DNA of 64,000 nucleotides from Turbatrix aceti (Eukaryota; Nematoda; Chromadorea; Rhabditida; Panagrolaimidae): the NCBI GenBank assembly GCA_963969345.1, contig OZ017766.1, positions 7,316,001 through 7,380,000 of the forward strand, read 5' to 3'. Shown here piece after piece: positions 10,172 to 21,953 of this stretch. How positions within the stretch are numbered: the stretch's first letter is position 1; each line of letters opens with the position of its first letter. Made by a program: the position numbers and the translations under genes. Under the pieces are notes generated by a model. The model was given only the letters and a program-made list of their open reading frames with translations. It was not told the origin of the DNA and searched no databases.

Positions 10172-12639
10172 TTAGTGGCATTCGTCTCCCTGGTTCTTGG
10201 GTTCAACCTTATCGAGCTTGATGAGGTCGTCGATGCGGAGAATCGTGATCGCGGCTTCCGTCGCGAATTTGATGCTCTTGATTTTGCTGATGAGTGGCTC
10301 GAAGACGCCGGTTTCTTTGTTGTCGACGATGTCGCCGTTGATCAGGTCGAGGCCAGCGCTGAAAAAAAATGAAAAAAATAATGGCCTAACCCAAAAAATG
10401 ATTCAAAACTATTTTTTCAACATAAAAAAAGTTCGAAATGCATTTTTTGGCCTAAAATTGCTCCAAAAACTCTTTTGGCCCAAAAAGCATGTTTTTAGCG
10501 TAAAAAATGCCAATTTTTTTCAAAAGCACGACAAACTCACAATTTCAGGTGAGCACGGCCCTTATCCCGCTGGCTGATGTTGTGGAAGGCTCGGAGCTTT
10601 GCGACGAGCTGCGACGCATCCTGCGCTGCATTGGACGCCAGAATCTTCGGAATAATGAGCAGAGCGTTGGCAAACTCGGCGACCGGGAGTTGTTCACGGG
10701 AAGCCAGGCTCGTGGAGAAGTTCTCGAGGTAAACGTTGAGAGCTGCCTCGACGGCTCCTCCGCCAACGACGAGTTTCTTGCTTTCGAGGACGCGTTTCAC
10801 GACGCAGAGTGCATCGTGCATGGAACGCTCCATTTCGTCAAGCATCGTCGAGTTAGGGCCGCTGGAAAAAATCAAAAACATACAAAAAACCCTTGAAATG
10901 TCCGAAACTCACCGAAGAATGATCGAAGCAGCAGTGCGAGCTTTGGGGCCCCGGATGAGGATGAGTTCTTCGTCGCTGATCCTCTCCTGGACGACTTCAT
11001 CGGCGCGGCCGAGGAGAGAAGCGTCGAAGGATTCCGTGCCGTCGAGATTCGCGAGCGAAGCAGTCAGCGTCGCTCCGGTAGCCTTGGCGATGCGTTTGAG
11101 GTCGACTTTTCGGCAGCGACGAACGGCCATCGCTCCGGCCTCGACAAACTGCTTGAGGCAGAGGTCGTCGATGCCCTGCGTCGTCAGGATGACATTTGCG
11201 CCCGCAGCGAGGATTTTCGCGATCTGGCGTTTGGTGATTTCGATTTCTTCGCGACGAATTTGCTCGAGTTTTTCCGGATCGCTGACTTTTATCGAAATGC
11301 CCAGAAGCATTTTTGCCTTCTGCAGGTTCATGTCGAGAACCGCGATCTTGGCATTCGTGACTTTGCGTGGCATGCCTTCGGCTGCGCGGGTGCAGTTCAG
11401 AGCGTAGCCACGGATGAGCTCGGATTCGCGGGTGCTCTTGCCATGGCACTTTAGGACGTTCACAGACTGGATCGGGTACTGGAGTTTGCCGCCGGATTCC
11501 TTGATCTTGACGAGCTCGGCTGCGTCAACGACCATTTCTCCAAAGAACTCGGATTCGCTGAAAACAAAAAGCAAGTGAAACGGTACAAAAAAAAATAAAC
11601 CGTCAATCTAAAAAAATCTAAAAATTTTCTAAAATTAAAAAAAAACATGAAAAAGATGGGTAAGAAATGGTGAAAAGATTTTCAGAAATCATAAAAAATA
11701 ATTTTTACGATAAGAAGGTAACGATCTTTTTGGAATTTTCGTTGCGAAACTATGAACATCAGAAGTAACGTTTTTCGCTTGGATTTTGTTACGTTTTTAT
11801 GATACATAAGTTTTACGATATTTTTTCATAAAACGATAATTTTTGTCGTTTTTCTGGCCTTTTTTAGGTATTTCAAACCAGCATGAACTGCAAAAAATAA
11901 CAAAATTGTGTTTTGCACTTTTGAAAACGCCAAAATCACTTTGAAAAATTTTTTTAAACAATTTTCGTTAATTTTTGAACAATTTTTGCAACTTTTTGTT
12001 CATTTTGGTCAAAAACAGCATTTTTGTATTATTGCCCCCAAAAAAACTCACGATCCAATAAGCTTGGAGGACATGGAAGTCTGGGCGACCTTGATGATGC
12101 TGGCGCGGTCGACATCCTCGACCTTGATGGCCAGGTTTTCCTGCATGTATCGAATGGCCTCCTTGCAAGCCAGTCGGTAGCCATTGATGACAATCGTCGG
12201 GTGGAGCCTCTGCTTCACGAGTTCATCCGCGGCCTTGAGGAGTTCAGCGGCCAGGATGACGACAGAAGTCGTGCCATCGCCGACTTCCTCGTCCTGGAGC
12301 TGAGCCAACTCGACGAGAATCTTCGCAGCCGGATGCTCGACTTCGAGGAGCTTGAGAATCGTTGCTCCATCGTTCGTGACTGTCACGTCCTGAAAAACCA
12401 AAAAATGAGTATAAAAGTATCCTAAAAAAACCAAAAACTCACTCCAACATCGTCGACGAGCATCTTGTCGAGACCGACAGGTCCAAGAGAGGATTTCACA
12501 ACATTGGCGATGGCAGCGGCGGCGTTCACTGGAAAATAGGATATAAAATGGGGTGAAAAAAGAAAAACTCACCATTTTGAGACCTGATCGACTGGCCACT
12601 GGTTCGCTGGCCCATGAGAGCCAAGAGATTTTCAGCCAT
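10172..12639 (-). CDS. cct-1: T-complex protein 1 subunit alpha (CCT1)
   Basis: Six exons on the minus strand: 12639-12573, 12528-12443, 12389-12052, 11557-10913, 10861-10541 and 10358-10172. Phases agree and give 547 residues (animal CCT1 is about 550). The product is one of eight subunits of the cytosolic chaperonin that folds actin and tubulin with ATP. Group II chaperonin signatures are in order: IANVVKSSLGPVGLDKML, the TNDGATIL block, EVGDGTTS (nucleotide binding), TSMSSK, DDLIKLD near the end. The alpha assignment rests on CKEAIRYMQENL, FVEAGAMAVRR, EEVVQERI-like DEVVQERISDEELILI and ALCVVKRVLESK, matching animal CCT1 closely. A 5' UTR intron is visible (donor at 12739, acceptor at 12657). 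An AATAAA lies about 130 bases past the stop. It faces the TRNAU1AP gene across a spacer of under 400 bases, which may act as a shared promoter. Part of exon 4 is duplicated at 44146-44481. Confidence 0.97.
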
Positions 12640-13031
12640 GTTTGATTAGTGTGATCCTGAAAAAAAATTATAAAAAATTAAAAAGCAAGGATGCCGGAAA
12701 AGAACCGGGGAACCAGTCGAAAAACAAAGGAAGACTCACTTCAATCCTTCTAGAATTTCGAACGTTCTTCCGCGAGCGCGATTTTTCGCGTCGAGATCCT
12801 GTACGCGTGCGCGTTGCTTTTCTTTGCTTTCGCGAAAAAATGTTCGGTTAAAAATGTATTTACGCATGTTACGTGTTTGTTTTTATGATGTGTTAGGTTT
12901 TGTTTTTGAATGAAGTCATTGTTTTTGTGGATTTTGATTGAATTTATGGGTTTGGAGTATTCTTGACGAGATATGCTGATTTTCGAGCGATTTTGACAGT
13001 TTTTGACTGTTATTTGCTGTTTTTCAGAAAA
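12640..13031. promoter_or_regulatory. Short divergent intergenic region, cct-1 / TRNAU1AP
   Basis: Only 392 bases separate the two start codons. The part near 12765-12830 is CpG-rich (CGCGAGCGCGATTTTTCGCG), unlike the A/T-rich surroundings. The left part holds the 5' UTR intron of cct-1. The right end is a T-rich acceptor (TTTTTCAG, 13020-13027) four bases before the TRNAU1AP ATG. A shared promoter is inferred from geometry only. Confidence 0.45.
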
Positions 13032-15619
13032 ATGGGTGATGCAGACATGTCTTCTCAGCCGGTGTCTCCGTCGTCGGAAAACGGCACGCCGAATGTCAAT
13101 GGCGATGATTTTCCGGCAAAAGAGGAGGTGGAAGTGAACGGCACCGGTGACGGCGACCAACACGATCTCTACGAACTTGCCAACGATTCGGCAACAACAA
13201 CTCAGGATGTGCCTTATTCGCGTCCGGTATCCACCGATAACAACCTGACTGCCGATGAGACGAGTCGTGCTGCTACAGACGATGTTGAGGGTGAAAATAG
13301 CGGCAACGGTCGGTCACCCCGGATTCCTGAGATTCAGATTCGTAGCGGAACAACTGACAACGCTATCGTCAATGCGGGTAGCAGCTTTAACGCAGCAACG
13401 AACGGCACAACCACGACAACTACCACCAGCAGCACCACGGCAACGAAGAAACCCGACAAGGCCTGTCCCGTTGATGCTACTCTCTGGATGAGCGAGGTCT
13501 TGGAAGCCTGGGATCAGGCTTTCTTAACTGCTGCTTTTGAGCATTTCGGTTACAAACCAATAAACGTAAAAATTATTAACGAGAAAAACAGGGTGAGTCG
13601 TGTTTAGGAGAATTGCCGATGTATGGAGGAATATCGAGGATAAATTTTACAATTTTTATAGTACATTGTATTTCTGAGACAGTAAAAAAACCCAAAAAAC
13701 GATAAAAGAAATCGTTTTAGGATAAAATATCGTAAAATTTATATATCGTAAAAAAAGTAACAAAATTCAAGCAAAAAATGTTACTTCTAGATCGTCAATT
13801 GTCTCGCAACGAAAATAACAAAAAACGATCGTAAGATAAGATTTTTATTGTATCGTAAAAAAAGTAACATAATCCAAGCAAAAAATGTTACTTCTGGATT
13901 GTCAAACTTTCGCCACGAAAATTACAAAACGGTCGTAAGATAAGAATTTTATCATTTTTGAAACATTTTTTTTACCGTTTTTTTTTTACAAAAAATCTTT
14001 ATTTTTCAGATTTTCGCTTATTTTTTAACGGACTCATCCATTTTTTTCTGATTTAGGTTACGATTCGGTTTTTTTGAACGTAAAAACGTTTGGATGAAAA
14101 AATCGTTGCGAGACACTTTTTTTTCTATTTTTTACGATAAAAGCAATTTTTTGAAATTTCTGTACGATTTTTTGAGGATTACGATAGAAAACGCTGGACG
14201 ATTATTTTTTAGGCTTCTCCTTACGCGTTCGTCGAGTTCGAATCAGCTCAAACAGCCAAGGCAGCCATTCTGAAGGTCAATGGCCGCTCGATTCCCAACG
14301 ATCCCGCGAGGCACAAATTTCAGTTGTCGTTTGCCAATTTGCCCAATCAAATGTGAGTTTTTGGTTTTTTTACGATTGTTAGAGTTTTTTTGTCTGAATT
14401 ACGATCATTTTTTTGTTTTTTTATTACAGAATCAACGAATACTGCCTATCAGTGTCGAATCTGTCATCTTCGATCACCGAAGCAGACCTATTCAAGCTTT
14501 TTGGCAAGAAATACGGTTCCTGCCGTGGCGCAAAGGTTCATACGCATGCTGACGGCACATCGAAGGGATTTGGATTTGTCAAGTTCAGTGATGAAACCGA
14601 TCAGCAGCTTGCGCTCGTAGAAATGCACAAATATCCGCTGAAGGGTAAAGAAATCCTACTCAGACTCGCTGGAACGAAACAGAGAGGCCCAAAGAATCTC
14701 ATCAAACAACAACAACAGCAGCAGCAGGCCCAACAACAGCAGCAACAGGCGCTCTACGGTGTTGGCGGGGTTTTTTCCTCCGGGTTGTACCCCATGCAGG
14801 GTCTTATCCCTCAGAATCCCTATGCTGCTTTTCCGGTGAGTTTTTTAATAAAAAATTTTTATGAACCCTAAAATACCTAAAAATCGTGATTTTGAACCTT
14901 TTTGAACCCTGAATTACCCAAAAATCGTATTTCAGCCAAATCCAATGCAATTTGGCGTCCCATCGACGTCGCCGTACTCCTCTGGCCGGTATCGTAGCCC
15001 CGAACGGTCGATGCCGTACGACAGGGACCGTCGGAGTCGACGATCGAGGTCCAGAGATCGTGGAAACGGCAAGTCGACGCTCTCCAGATCGAGGACACAT
15101 TCGGAGCCGTGAACGAGTCGAACGAGAACGTCCGCGCCGAAGGATGAAAACCCTGGATGAGTTGGTGCAGGAAACCAAGGATCCAATGCTGTACAAACCG
15201 CTGTATTATCCTCCGTACTCGCAAGGTTGGTTTACGTTCAAAATCGTTTTAAAATACAAAAAAATTGTTCGTTTACGTTCAAATTGACAAAAAAACGATT
15301 GTTTTACGTTCAAATTTGTTAAAATACAAAAAAACGATTGGTTTACGTTCAAAATTGTTTTCAAACACAAAAAAAGTGTTTATTTACGTTCAAAATTATT
15401 TATAAAAAAGTTAGTTTACATTCAATTTTTTACGATCTTTTTTTTTCAGACGCAGAATTCATATCCATAGACGAACACAACAAAACGTATATGGATATCT
15501 CGGAATCTGTATTCCAAGCTCAGGAATCCGCCAAGTGGTCTGACTTTGTGGTTAGCAGCACGTGGAAGCGCGAAGACCTCAAGAAAAAGCTCTACTCCGA
15601 ACTTCTTATTGATGCTTGA
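13032..15619 (+). CDS. TRNAU1AP: tRNA-Sec associated protein 1 / SECp43-like RNA-binding protein
   Basis: Five exons: 13032-13592, 14213-14352, 14430-14835, 14936-15225, 15450-15619. Residues 1 to about 145 are a Thr/Ser/Glu-rich disordered extension absent from the vertebrate protein. RRM1 starts near residue 151 (LWMSEVLEAW) with RNP1 SPYAFVEF. RRM2 begins YCLSVSNL, has RNP1 KGFGFVKF and the family-typical YGSCRGAKV. A Gln run, an Arg/Ser region and the conserved tail (EHNKTYMDISE) follow. Order and tail match SECp43, which binds selenocysteine tRNA complexes. Oddity: exon 4 starts in the frame giving YRSPERSMPYDRD, but the tail (MKTLDELVQETKDPMLY) is one frame away. Total length is one base over a multiple of three, so a 1-base frameshift (true or assembly) lies at about 15060-15115. 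AATAAA at 15662-15667. The start is the first ATG after the acceptor at 13027. Confidence 0.85.
13680..14205. repeat. Dispersed intron repeat (TRNAU1AP intron 1)
   Basis: Two adjacent copies of the ...GTAACAAAATTCAAGC...TTACTTCT... repeat (cores near 13757 and 13867) fill much of the intron. See the finding on this family. Confidence 0.65.
15228..15440. repeat. Tandem repeat in TRNAU1AP intron 4
   Basis: About five units of roughly 42 bases, each containing GTTTACGTTCAAA and an A-rich segment (AATACAAAAAAACGATTG), make up most of the intron. Confidence 0.7.
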
Positions 15620-18210
15620 TTTTTTTTTGTTTTTTTTTTGGGTTTTTGTTCAAAATGGGAAAATAAATTGTTGAAAGATGGTGGATAGAAAATTCGGATG
15701 AAACAGGGTCTCTGGATGCCATTTTTACTTTTTTTTCATTGAGAAATATGATTTTTTGAAAAAAATGTGTTACAGTACAATTTTACAAACATCCTGTAAA
15801 CAAACGAATGGTGAGTTTTTATGAAAAAAAATAAAAATATTGGGTTTTGCGTGAATGAATAAAAAAAAGTAAATAAGAAATTCGTAATCATTTACGATAG
15901 ATTTGGTGCTCCCGAAACGAATTTTTTGTAATTTTGCGAGGGAAAGATTTTGAACGTAATACTTTTGGGTTTTACGTACCGTAACCGAAAACGCACGCGC
16001 GTTTGATCTTTTACGATAAATTAGGTACTCCCGCAGCGAAAGTTTCTGGTTACATTTTTCGCAGTTTTTGAACGTAAAAGATTTCAAACGTAATACTTTT
16101 TGGTTCATTTGAACGTAATTACTCTATGCAACTCTCGAAAGCTTTGGTAACGATACATTTGTCATTTTTTGAAAAAAAGTCTATGCATGATTGATATGAC
16201 GGATGTCTGGTCTTGGACGGTTGTCCTCCGCATTTATTTGTATGTTTTCATGTCAAATGTTCTCCTTGCCTGCAAAAGAGAGACACTGATGCCGATGTGA
16301 GCTTCATTCCTTAATTTCCCGACATCCAGAAGGTCGGCAGCGGTTGGGGGGTTGTTGGATTGTTGGTTGTTGTCTCATGCCGACGACGACGCGCGTTTTC
16401 GTAATTAGGAGTATTGTGACAAGCAGCCGCCGTGCCGTGCGTGCCGTAGAGGAGGCTCTCTCCTGTCCAAAGCACGTCACTCATCTCAATCGAAGCCTGC
16501 CGCAAAGTCAGTCGTCAGCTGGATTGTCCGAATCTAAATCTAAATCTACAAAAGCCCCCTTTTTTGTCCGGCTTCTTTGTCCTCGAAAGAAGTGCTCAAA
16601 ATTTGTAATACTTCTTTCAAAATTTTAATCTGGTCTGAAATTTTTTTTTGTGAGGGGTGTAGTTGATGTTTGTATCATCGGGGTGTTTGTTTTGGAAATT
16701 ACTGACTTTTCGAAATTAAAAAAGATTCGCGAATCACAACAAAAATCGTATTTTACGAAATTCCAGTAACGATCGCGATCGTTTTGGAATTTTCGTTGCG
16801 AAACCATCTTGAAGTAACATTTTTTTGCTTGGTTTTTGTTACTTTTTTACTATGCATAATTTTTACGACATTTTTTTTCTCTAAAATGATACTTTTTTGT
16901 AGTTATGCGGCTTTTTTAGGTTTTCGGACCCGGCAAAGGCATCAAAATGTAACAAAATTGTCATATTTTATTTATAAAAATTTTCGGAGTAAGAAACGGT
17001 GAAAAAAATTTTCAAAAAAATTTATCTTACGATCGTTTTGGAATTTTCGTTGCGAAACAATCGACACGGAAGTAACATTTTTTGCTTGGATTTTGTTACT
17101 TTTTTACGATACATAAGTTTCACGATATTTTTTTTTCTAAAACGATACTTTTTAGTTTTTTTTGATTTTTCCGATCCAATACAGACTACAAAATGTTTCA
17201 GAACAAAATTTTTTGACTGGTGTAGATGTCATCACATCTGAAGTATTATTTATGTATGACTAAATAGTTTGGTGTTTGCTTACATTAGGGAACCACTGAA
17301 GTGGTGCGTGACACTGGATGACGACACCTGGACAGGTACATATACCTGGTGTTTTTTCCTTGGCGCTTGTCGACTCATTGTTTCACGTTTCACTTTTTTT
17401 TCGCGTTAAAATTGCGAAATGAGCTGTTTTTGCCCTAGTGCACAGTTTTTAAAGCTAACTTTGTATGAAAATCGTTGATCATCAAAAAATCTGCAGTTAC
17501 GATAAAAAACAAAAAATAAATAAATATTGCTCGCTTGTTTTTGACCGTGTTTTTGACTAACTGATAGCGATACGATTTGGTTCACCCGCGAAAAAAAATG
17601 TTCGTTGTGGGTTGTTTGTTTGTCATCGATGCACATGCATGCATCGTTTTTGGTCAAAGATCGGGGTGTGCATCGAGAATCGGAGTTGGGGGGGGATGGA
17701 TCGTCGACCGAGCATCAGCCCGCGGCGATTAGAATCGCAACCGCCTCCGTTGTTGCCGCTGCCGCTGCCTGCTGACCCGGACGGAAGGTTGGTCGGTCGG
17801 TCGGTCGGTCGGTTTAGTTTTGCAGATTGCGCGAGAACGAGAACGAAAATGAACGAGAGTAGACGTGTCCTGTCTACTCTCGGGCAATTTCGGGGCGCTT
17901 GCCGCTCTACCAATGCCCAATGCAGTCAGTGCGGAGAGGAAATTGAGTGGCGTGCCACACGCTGCTGCCGGCAGGAAAAGGGGTGCCATGCCGTTGCCCG
18001 CTGCCGTATTGCGTGGTGCTTGTTACGTTTTGCTTTCGTTTCATTTTTTTTGTCCTTCTCCTTCTCCTCATCGTCGTGTTCTTCGCCAGGCCAGCATACT
18101 ATTTATTTATTACCGGCACTGCCAACTTTTTACTTAGACAGACACTCACTCAAGTTTTCTGGTGTTGGCAATTTTTTTCTTTCTTTTAGATTTCTCGGCT
18201 GACAAAGACG
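15620..18210. other. Intergenic, TRNAU1AP to QDPR
   Basis: No gene supported. Includes the TRNAU1AP polyadenylation signal (15662-15667), one inverted-orientation dimer of the dispersed repeat (about 16740-17210; cores at 16829 and 17095), a GGTC run at 17790-17813 and a T-rich acceptor at 18181-18189 (TTCTTTTAG) 21 bases before the QDPR ATG, likely the trans-splice or 5' UTR intron site. Confidence 0.45.
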
Positions 18211-20575
18211 ATGGCCCCTGGCAAAGTGCTCGTCTACGGCGGCAAAGGCGCTCTCGGCAGCGCTGTCCTTGATCACTTCCGGGCAAATGGCTACGTGGGT
18301 TTTTTTTTTGGTTTTTTGTGTACGCGCATTCAACTTTTTTTTGGGCGCTGGGATTTTTTGTCACCAATAAGCGGATTTTTTTTAAATATGAAAAACAAAA
18401 ATTATTCCCGAAAAAATAAAAAAAATTAGCGGAACATTTTGCATTCATTTTTTTGTTATTTGCTCATGCAACTTTTTTTGTGCGTTTTTTTCGGAAAAAC
18501 AAAAAAAAATATTCTTGAAAAAAAAGCGGAACATTTTCGATTATTATGTATAATTTTTTTGATTTTTTTTGTTCGTAAATTTTTTTTGTGGTAGTTGTGG
18601 GTTTGTTTGTCACCGCTAAGCGGATTTTTTTGGAAGAAAAAAATTATTCACGAAAATAAAAAAAGAAAAAATATTTTGCGGAACACTTTTGATTCACTCT
18701 CGCGAGAGTGGATCGAAAGAAAAGCAAACAAACACAACACAAAAAAATAGACGCTGAAGAAAACACAAACTAGAGAACCAAAATCATATTTTTTTCAAAC
18801 ACAAATAATTTTCTTTTTTCATTAATTTTTGTTTTTATATTTAATTTTTTTGAAAATAAAATATTTTGAAATTTTTTTATAAATAGCATTGTTTTATTTT
18901 TTTTGAAATATTTTTTTTGCTCGATTTCAGTGGACCCTGAGCGTGGATCTGCGAAAAAACGAATCCGCAGACGCAAACGTAATCGTCGATCCAACAGCCT
19001 GCTGGATAACCCAGGAAGCACACGTCATCGAAGGGTAAGGGAAGAAGAAAAAAAGAAGGAGCTCTCCAGGCCGGATTGGCATTGCTTGCACCCATCCTGT
19101 TTTGGTTTATTTTAGAAAATTTGGAAGGATGCAATGCCAATTTCGACCGGCTAATTGCCGCACATTTATTTATTTATTTATTTATTTTTTTGTTTTTCGT
19201 TTTTTTTGTCTGACAGATGCTTTTCCGGACAGACAAATTAGGCGGTGTCTGGGTTGTTTTTTTGATGTTTCTTTCTGGCACGTAGGCATGATTTTGGAAA
19301 TTGAAAGCAGAATTTAAAAAAAAAATAGAAAAATTTTTCAAAATGGAAAATTAAAATGTGAAAAAACAGATTTTTTTAAATTTGTAGAAAACATAGATTT
19401 TTTTATAAAAAAATCTTATTTTACGACAAAAACAAAATTATCGTTTTGGAATTTTCGTCGCGAAAGTTCCAACACGGAAGTAACATTTTTTGCTTGGTAC
19501 TTTTTTACGATACATGTTTTACGACATTTTTTCCTAAAACGATACTTTTTTGTAATTTTTTGATCGTCACGGGCATCAAAATTTTACAAAATTGTAACAT
19601 TTTCATAAATTTTATAAAAAAGCTTGTAAAACATTTTTTTTTCAGAAACGCGAAATAATTTCTCAAGAATCCCAAAAAAATCCAATTTTGAATTTTTTTC
19701 TCCAGGTTTTTTGTAAAAATCAATTTTTTTTCAAATTTATTCATGCCGAACAAAACAAATGTTTTTTTTGCAGATGGTTATTTACATTTTTTGATACCGT
19801 TACCAGAACGAAAATGAGGAAGGAAATTTTTATTCACAGAAAACAGTAATGAATAGGTGACATGCCGTGCCGGCTGAGTTTTTTTGTACCCGGCGACGCA
19901 GACGTCTGCAAACTGCCGAGTTTGCAGGCAGTTCAAAGAGATTAAAAAATTTTTTTTTGCGACGGAAAAAACGTGAAAAACACGTTTTTTGATAAAATTC
20001 GATCGAAAAAATATTTTTTATGTCTCGCAACGATAGTTTTTTTTTCCAGCGTACAACAAGCTCTAAAAGAAGACAAACTTGACGCAATCTTCTGCGTTGC
20101 GGGTGGCTGGGCCGGAGGACAGGCTGGCAACAAGGACGCAATCAAGAATGCCGATCTCATGTGGAAGCAAAGCGTGTGGTCGTCGACGATCTCCGCCCGC
20201 CTCGCTTCGCTCTTCCTCGCCGAGGGTGGTCTGCTCCAGTTGACGGGTGCCGCTGCGGCCCTCGAAGGCACGCCTTCCATGATTGGTTACGGTCTTGCCA
20301 AAGCTGCGATCCACCAACTTGTGAAGTCTCTCACCGACCCCGTTGCCAGCGGACTCCCGGAACACGCGACTACGGTCGCCATTCTTCCGGTCACGCTGGA
20401 CACCCCAATGAACAGAAAATGGATGTCCAAGGCGGATTTTTCGACGTGGACACCGTTGACATTTGTCGCCGAGACACTGCTCACCTGGACCAGTGATACG
20501 GCTTCCCGACCGGAATCCGGATCACTGCTTCAGCTCACGACACTCGACGGGGCGACTTCTGTTACCAAGCACTGA
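18211..20575 (+). CDS. QDPR: Dihydropteridine reductase
   Basis: Three exons: 18211-18294, 18931-19034, 20050-20575, giving 237 residues (human 244). The enzyme reduces quinonoid dihydrobiopterin to tetrahydrobiopterin with NADH, supporting aromatic amino acid hydroxylases in the cytosol. Visible features: N-terminal dinucleotide-binding strand KVLVYGGKGALGS; DAIFCVAGGWAGG; DLMWKQSVWSSTISA; the short-chain dehydrogenase catalytic pair in GYGLAKAAIHQL (Tyr-x3-Lys); and the family-specific LPVTLDTPMNRKWM followed by ADFSTWTPL. All match animal QDPR in order and spacing. Exon 2 is the least conserved part but is flanked by good splice sites and keeps phase. Introns 1 and 2 are repeat-rich: about three 120-base units around AAGCGGATTTTTTT / GCGGAACATTTT at 18365-18695, and one dispersed repeat near 19430-19640. 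Confidence 0.95.
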
Positions 20576-20918
20576 CAAATATCTGTTTAAAACACAATTT
20601 TTTTTTATTATTGCATCATTGTTTTTTTTGTACACGTATATGTAAAAGTCTATAAACGTCCGTTTTTACATATTTGATCAGGAAAAAAAAAACAGAAGCA
20701 AATCACGTAGAATTCGAGACTCGGAAGAAATTTGAACAAAGGTTGAAAGGATTTTTGACTACGTGTACAGGTGCACAAATCGTAGCTGGAAGCTGGGTAC
20801 ATTGTGTGCCGAGGGCGCGATGCGCCCGTCCGTGGGTGCGGGTTTGAGGGGTACTATAAAATGGTTTTGGAACTCGCAGTCGAGGTATCTTGTTTGAAGT
20901 TGTCAACCACCAACGAAC
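20576..20918 (+). promoter_or_regulatory. Upstream region and TATA box of proline-rich peptide gene 1
   Basis: TATAAAA at 20855-20861 lies 64 bases before the ATG. CAGGTGCACAAATC at 20768-20781 is nearly identical to a motif upstream of the paralogue at 24570 (CAGGTGTACAAATC), at a similar distance. TATA boxes this close to the ATG suit a strongly, possibly inducibly expressed small secreted product (inference). Confidence 0.5.
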
Positions 20919-21338
20919 ATGAAGCTCAATACTTTCGTTGCCTTCGGAATCCTCGTCTGCGCTCTTGTCGTCGTCACCGGCCAAGCTCCGCCTCCGCCAG
21001 CTACGGCAGCTCCACCGCCAGCAGGAGGAGCACCTGGATCACCGCCACCACCTCCACCAGCTACGGCAGCCCCACCGCCATCTGCACCTGGATCACCTCC
21101 ATCGGGTGCGGCACCCGGATCGCCACCCCCTCCGCCGCCAGCTACGGCAGCTCCGCCTCCATCGGGAGCGGCACCTGGATCACCACCTGGATCCCCACCC
21201 CCACCACCATCCGGATCACCTGCCCCGACGCAGCCTGACCTGGTCATTCCTCTTCCCGGTGGACTGCCGCCCCTCGTCATCCCGAACCCCCCGATCGGCT
21301 ACAACCCACCGGTTCCGGCGGTCGCGGCGGTTCTCTAG
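20919..21338 (+). CDS. Secreted proline-rich peptide precursor, long form
   Basis: Single exon, 139 residues. Residues 1-21 are a clear signal peptide (MKLNTFVAFGILVCALVVVTG). Residues 22 to about 95 are low-complexity Pro/Ala/Gly/Ser repeats (PPPPPPATAAPPPSGAAPGS units). The last 40 residues are a distinct block with SPAPTQPDLVIPLP and IPNPPIGYNPP, almost identical to the end of the protein at 24570-24797. There are no cysteines. The promoter and the sequence after the stop (GGTAGATAAAAGTTGTGAGA, about 21417) are also shared with that paralogue, so the two are a tandem duplicate. Family and function are not recognised; the composition would fit a cuticle/secretory protein or a proline-rich antimicrobial-type peptide. 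It is unlikely to be chance: the block is conserved while the repeat region differs greatly. Confidence 0.75.
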   Translation: MKLNTFVAFGILVCALVVVTGQAPPPPATAAPPPAGGAPGSPPPPPPATAAPPPSAPGSPPSGAAPGSPPPPPPATAAPPPSGAAPGSPPGSPPPPPSGSPAPTQPDLVIPLPGGLPPLVIPNPPIGYNPPVPAVAAVL

Positions 21339-21953
21339 GCCGTAAAAGTTCGTTAAATCGCAGATCGCAGAATTTCAAATGTACTAACATCATGCTTGTC
21401 ACTCTTTTTTATGCTTGGTAGATAAAAGTTGTGAGATAATACAGTTTTTGAAAAAAAATGATCATTTTTGGATTTTGTAGGTGTCAAAAAACCCAAAAAA
21501 AACCCAAAAAAAACGACAAGAAAGTATCGTTTTAGGAAAAAATATCGTAAAACACGCATGTTTCGTAAAAAAGTAACAAAATCCGAACACAAAATGTTAC
21601 TTTCAGTTCGTTAATGGTTTCGCGACGAAAATTCTGAAACGAATTGTAAAATAATTTTTTTTTTAAATTATTCACTGTTTTTTACCCTCGAAATCTGTTT
21701 TTCAACGTTTTTTTATCAGTTTTAGAAAATACGACGATTTTGTCCGTGTTGGGCCGGAAAACCCTAAAATGCACAAAAAACGACGAAAAAGTATCATTTT
21801 TGAAAAAATTATCGTAAAACTTATGAATCGTAAAAAAAGTAACAAAATCCAAGCATGCATAAAATGTTACTTCTATGTCAATGGTTTCGCAACGAAAATT
21901 CCAAAAAGATGGAAACGATGAATTCGTTTCTCGCAACGCTTGCTGATCACCTT
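21339..21953. repeat. Spacer with dimeric dispersed repeat
   Basis: After the shared 3' region of the peptide gene, two copies of the dispersed repeat lie 266 bases apart (GTAACAAAATCC cores near 21571 and 21837). Confidence 0.65.

Noticed and set aside
10736..11407. 223-residue plus-strand frame
   Set aside because: Antisense shadow of cct-1 exon 4.
20903..21280. 125-residue Gly-rich minus-strand frame and 20938-21345 His/Arg-rich plus frame
   Set aside because: Shadows of the proline-rich coding repeats; the signal-peptide frame is the better one and is conserved in the paralogue.
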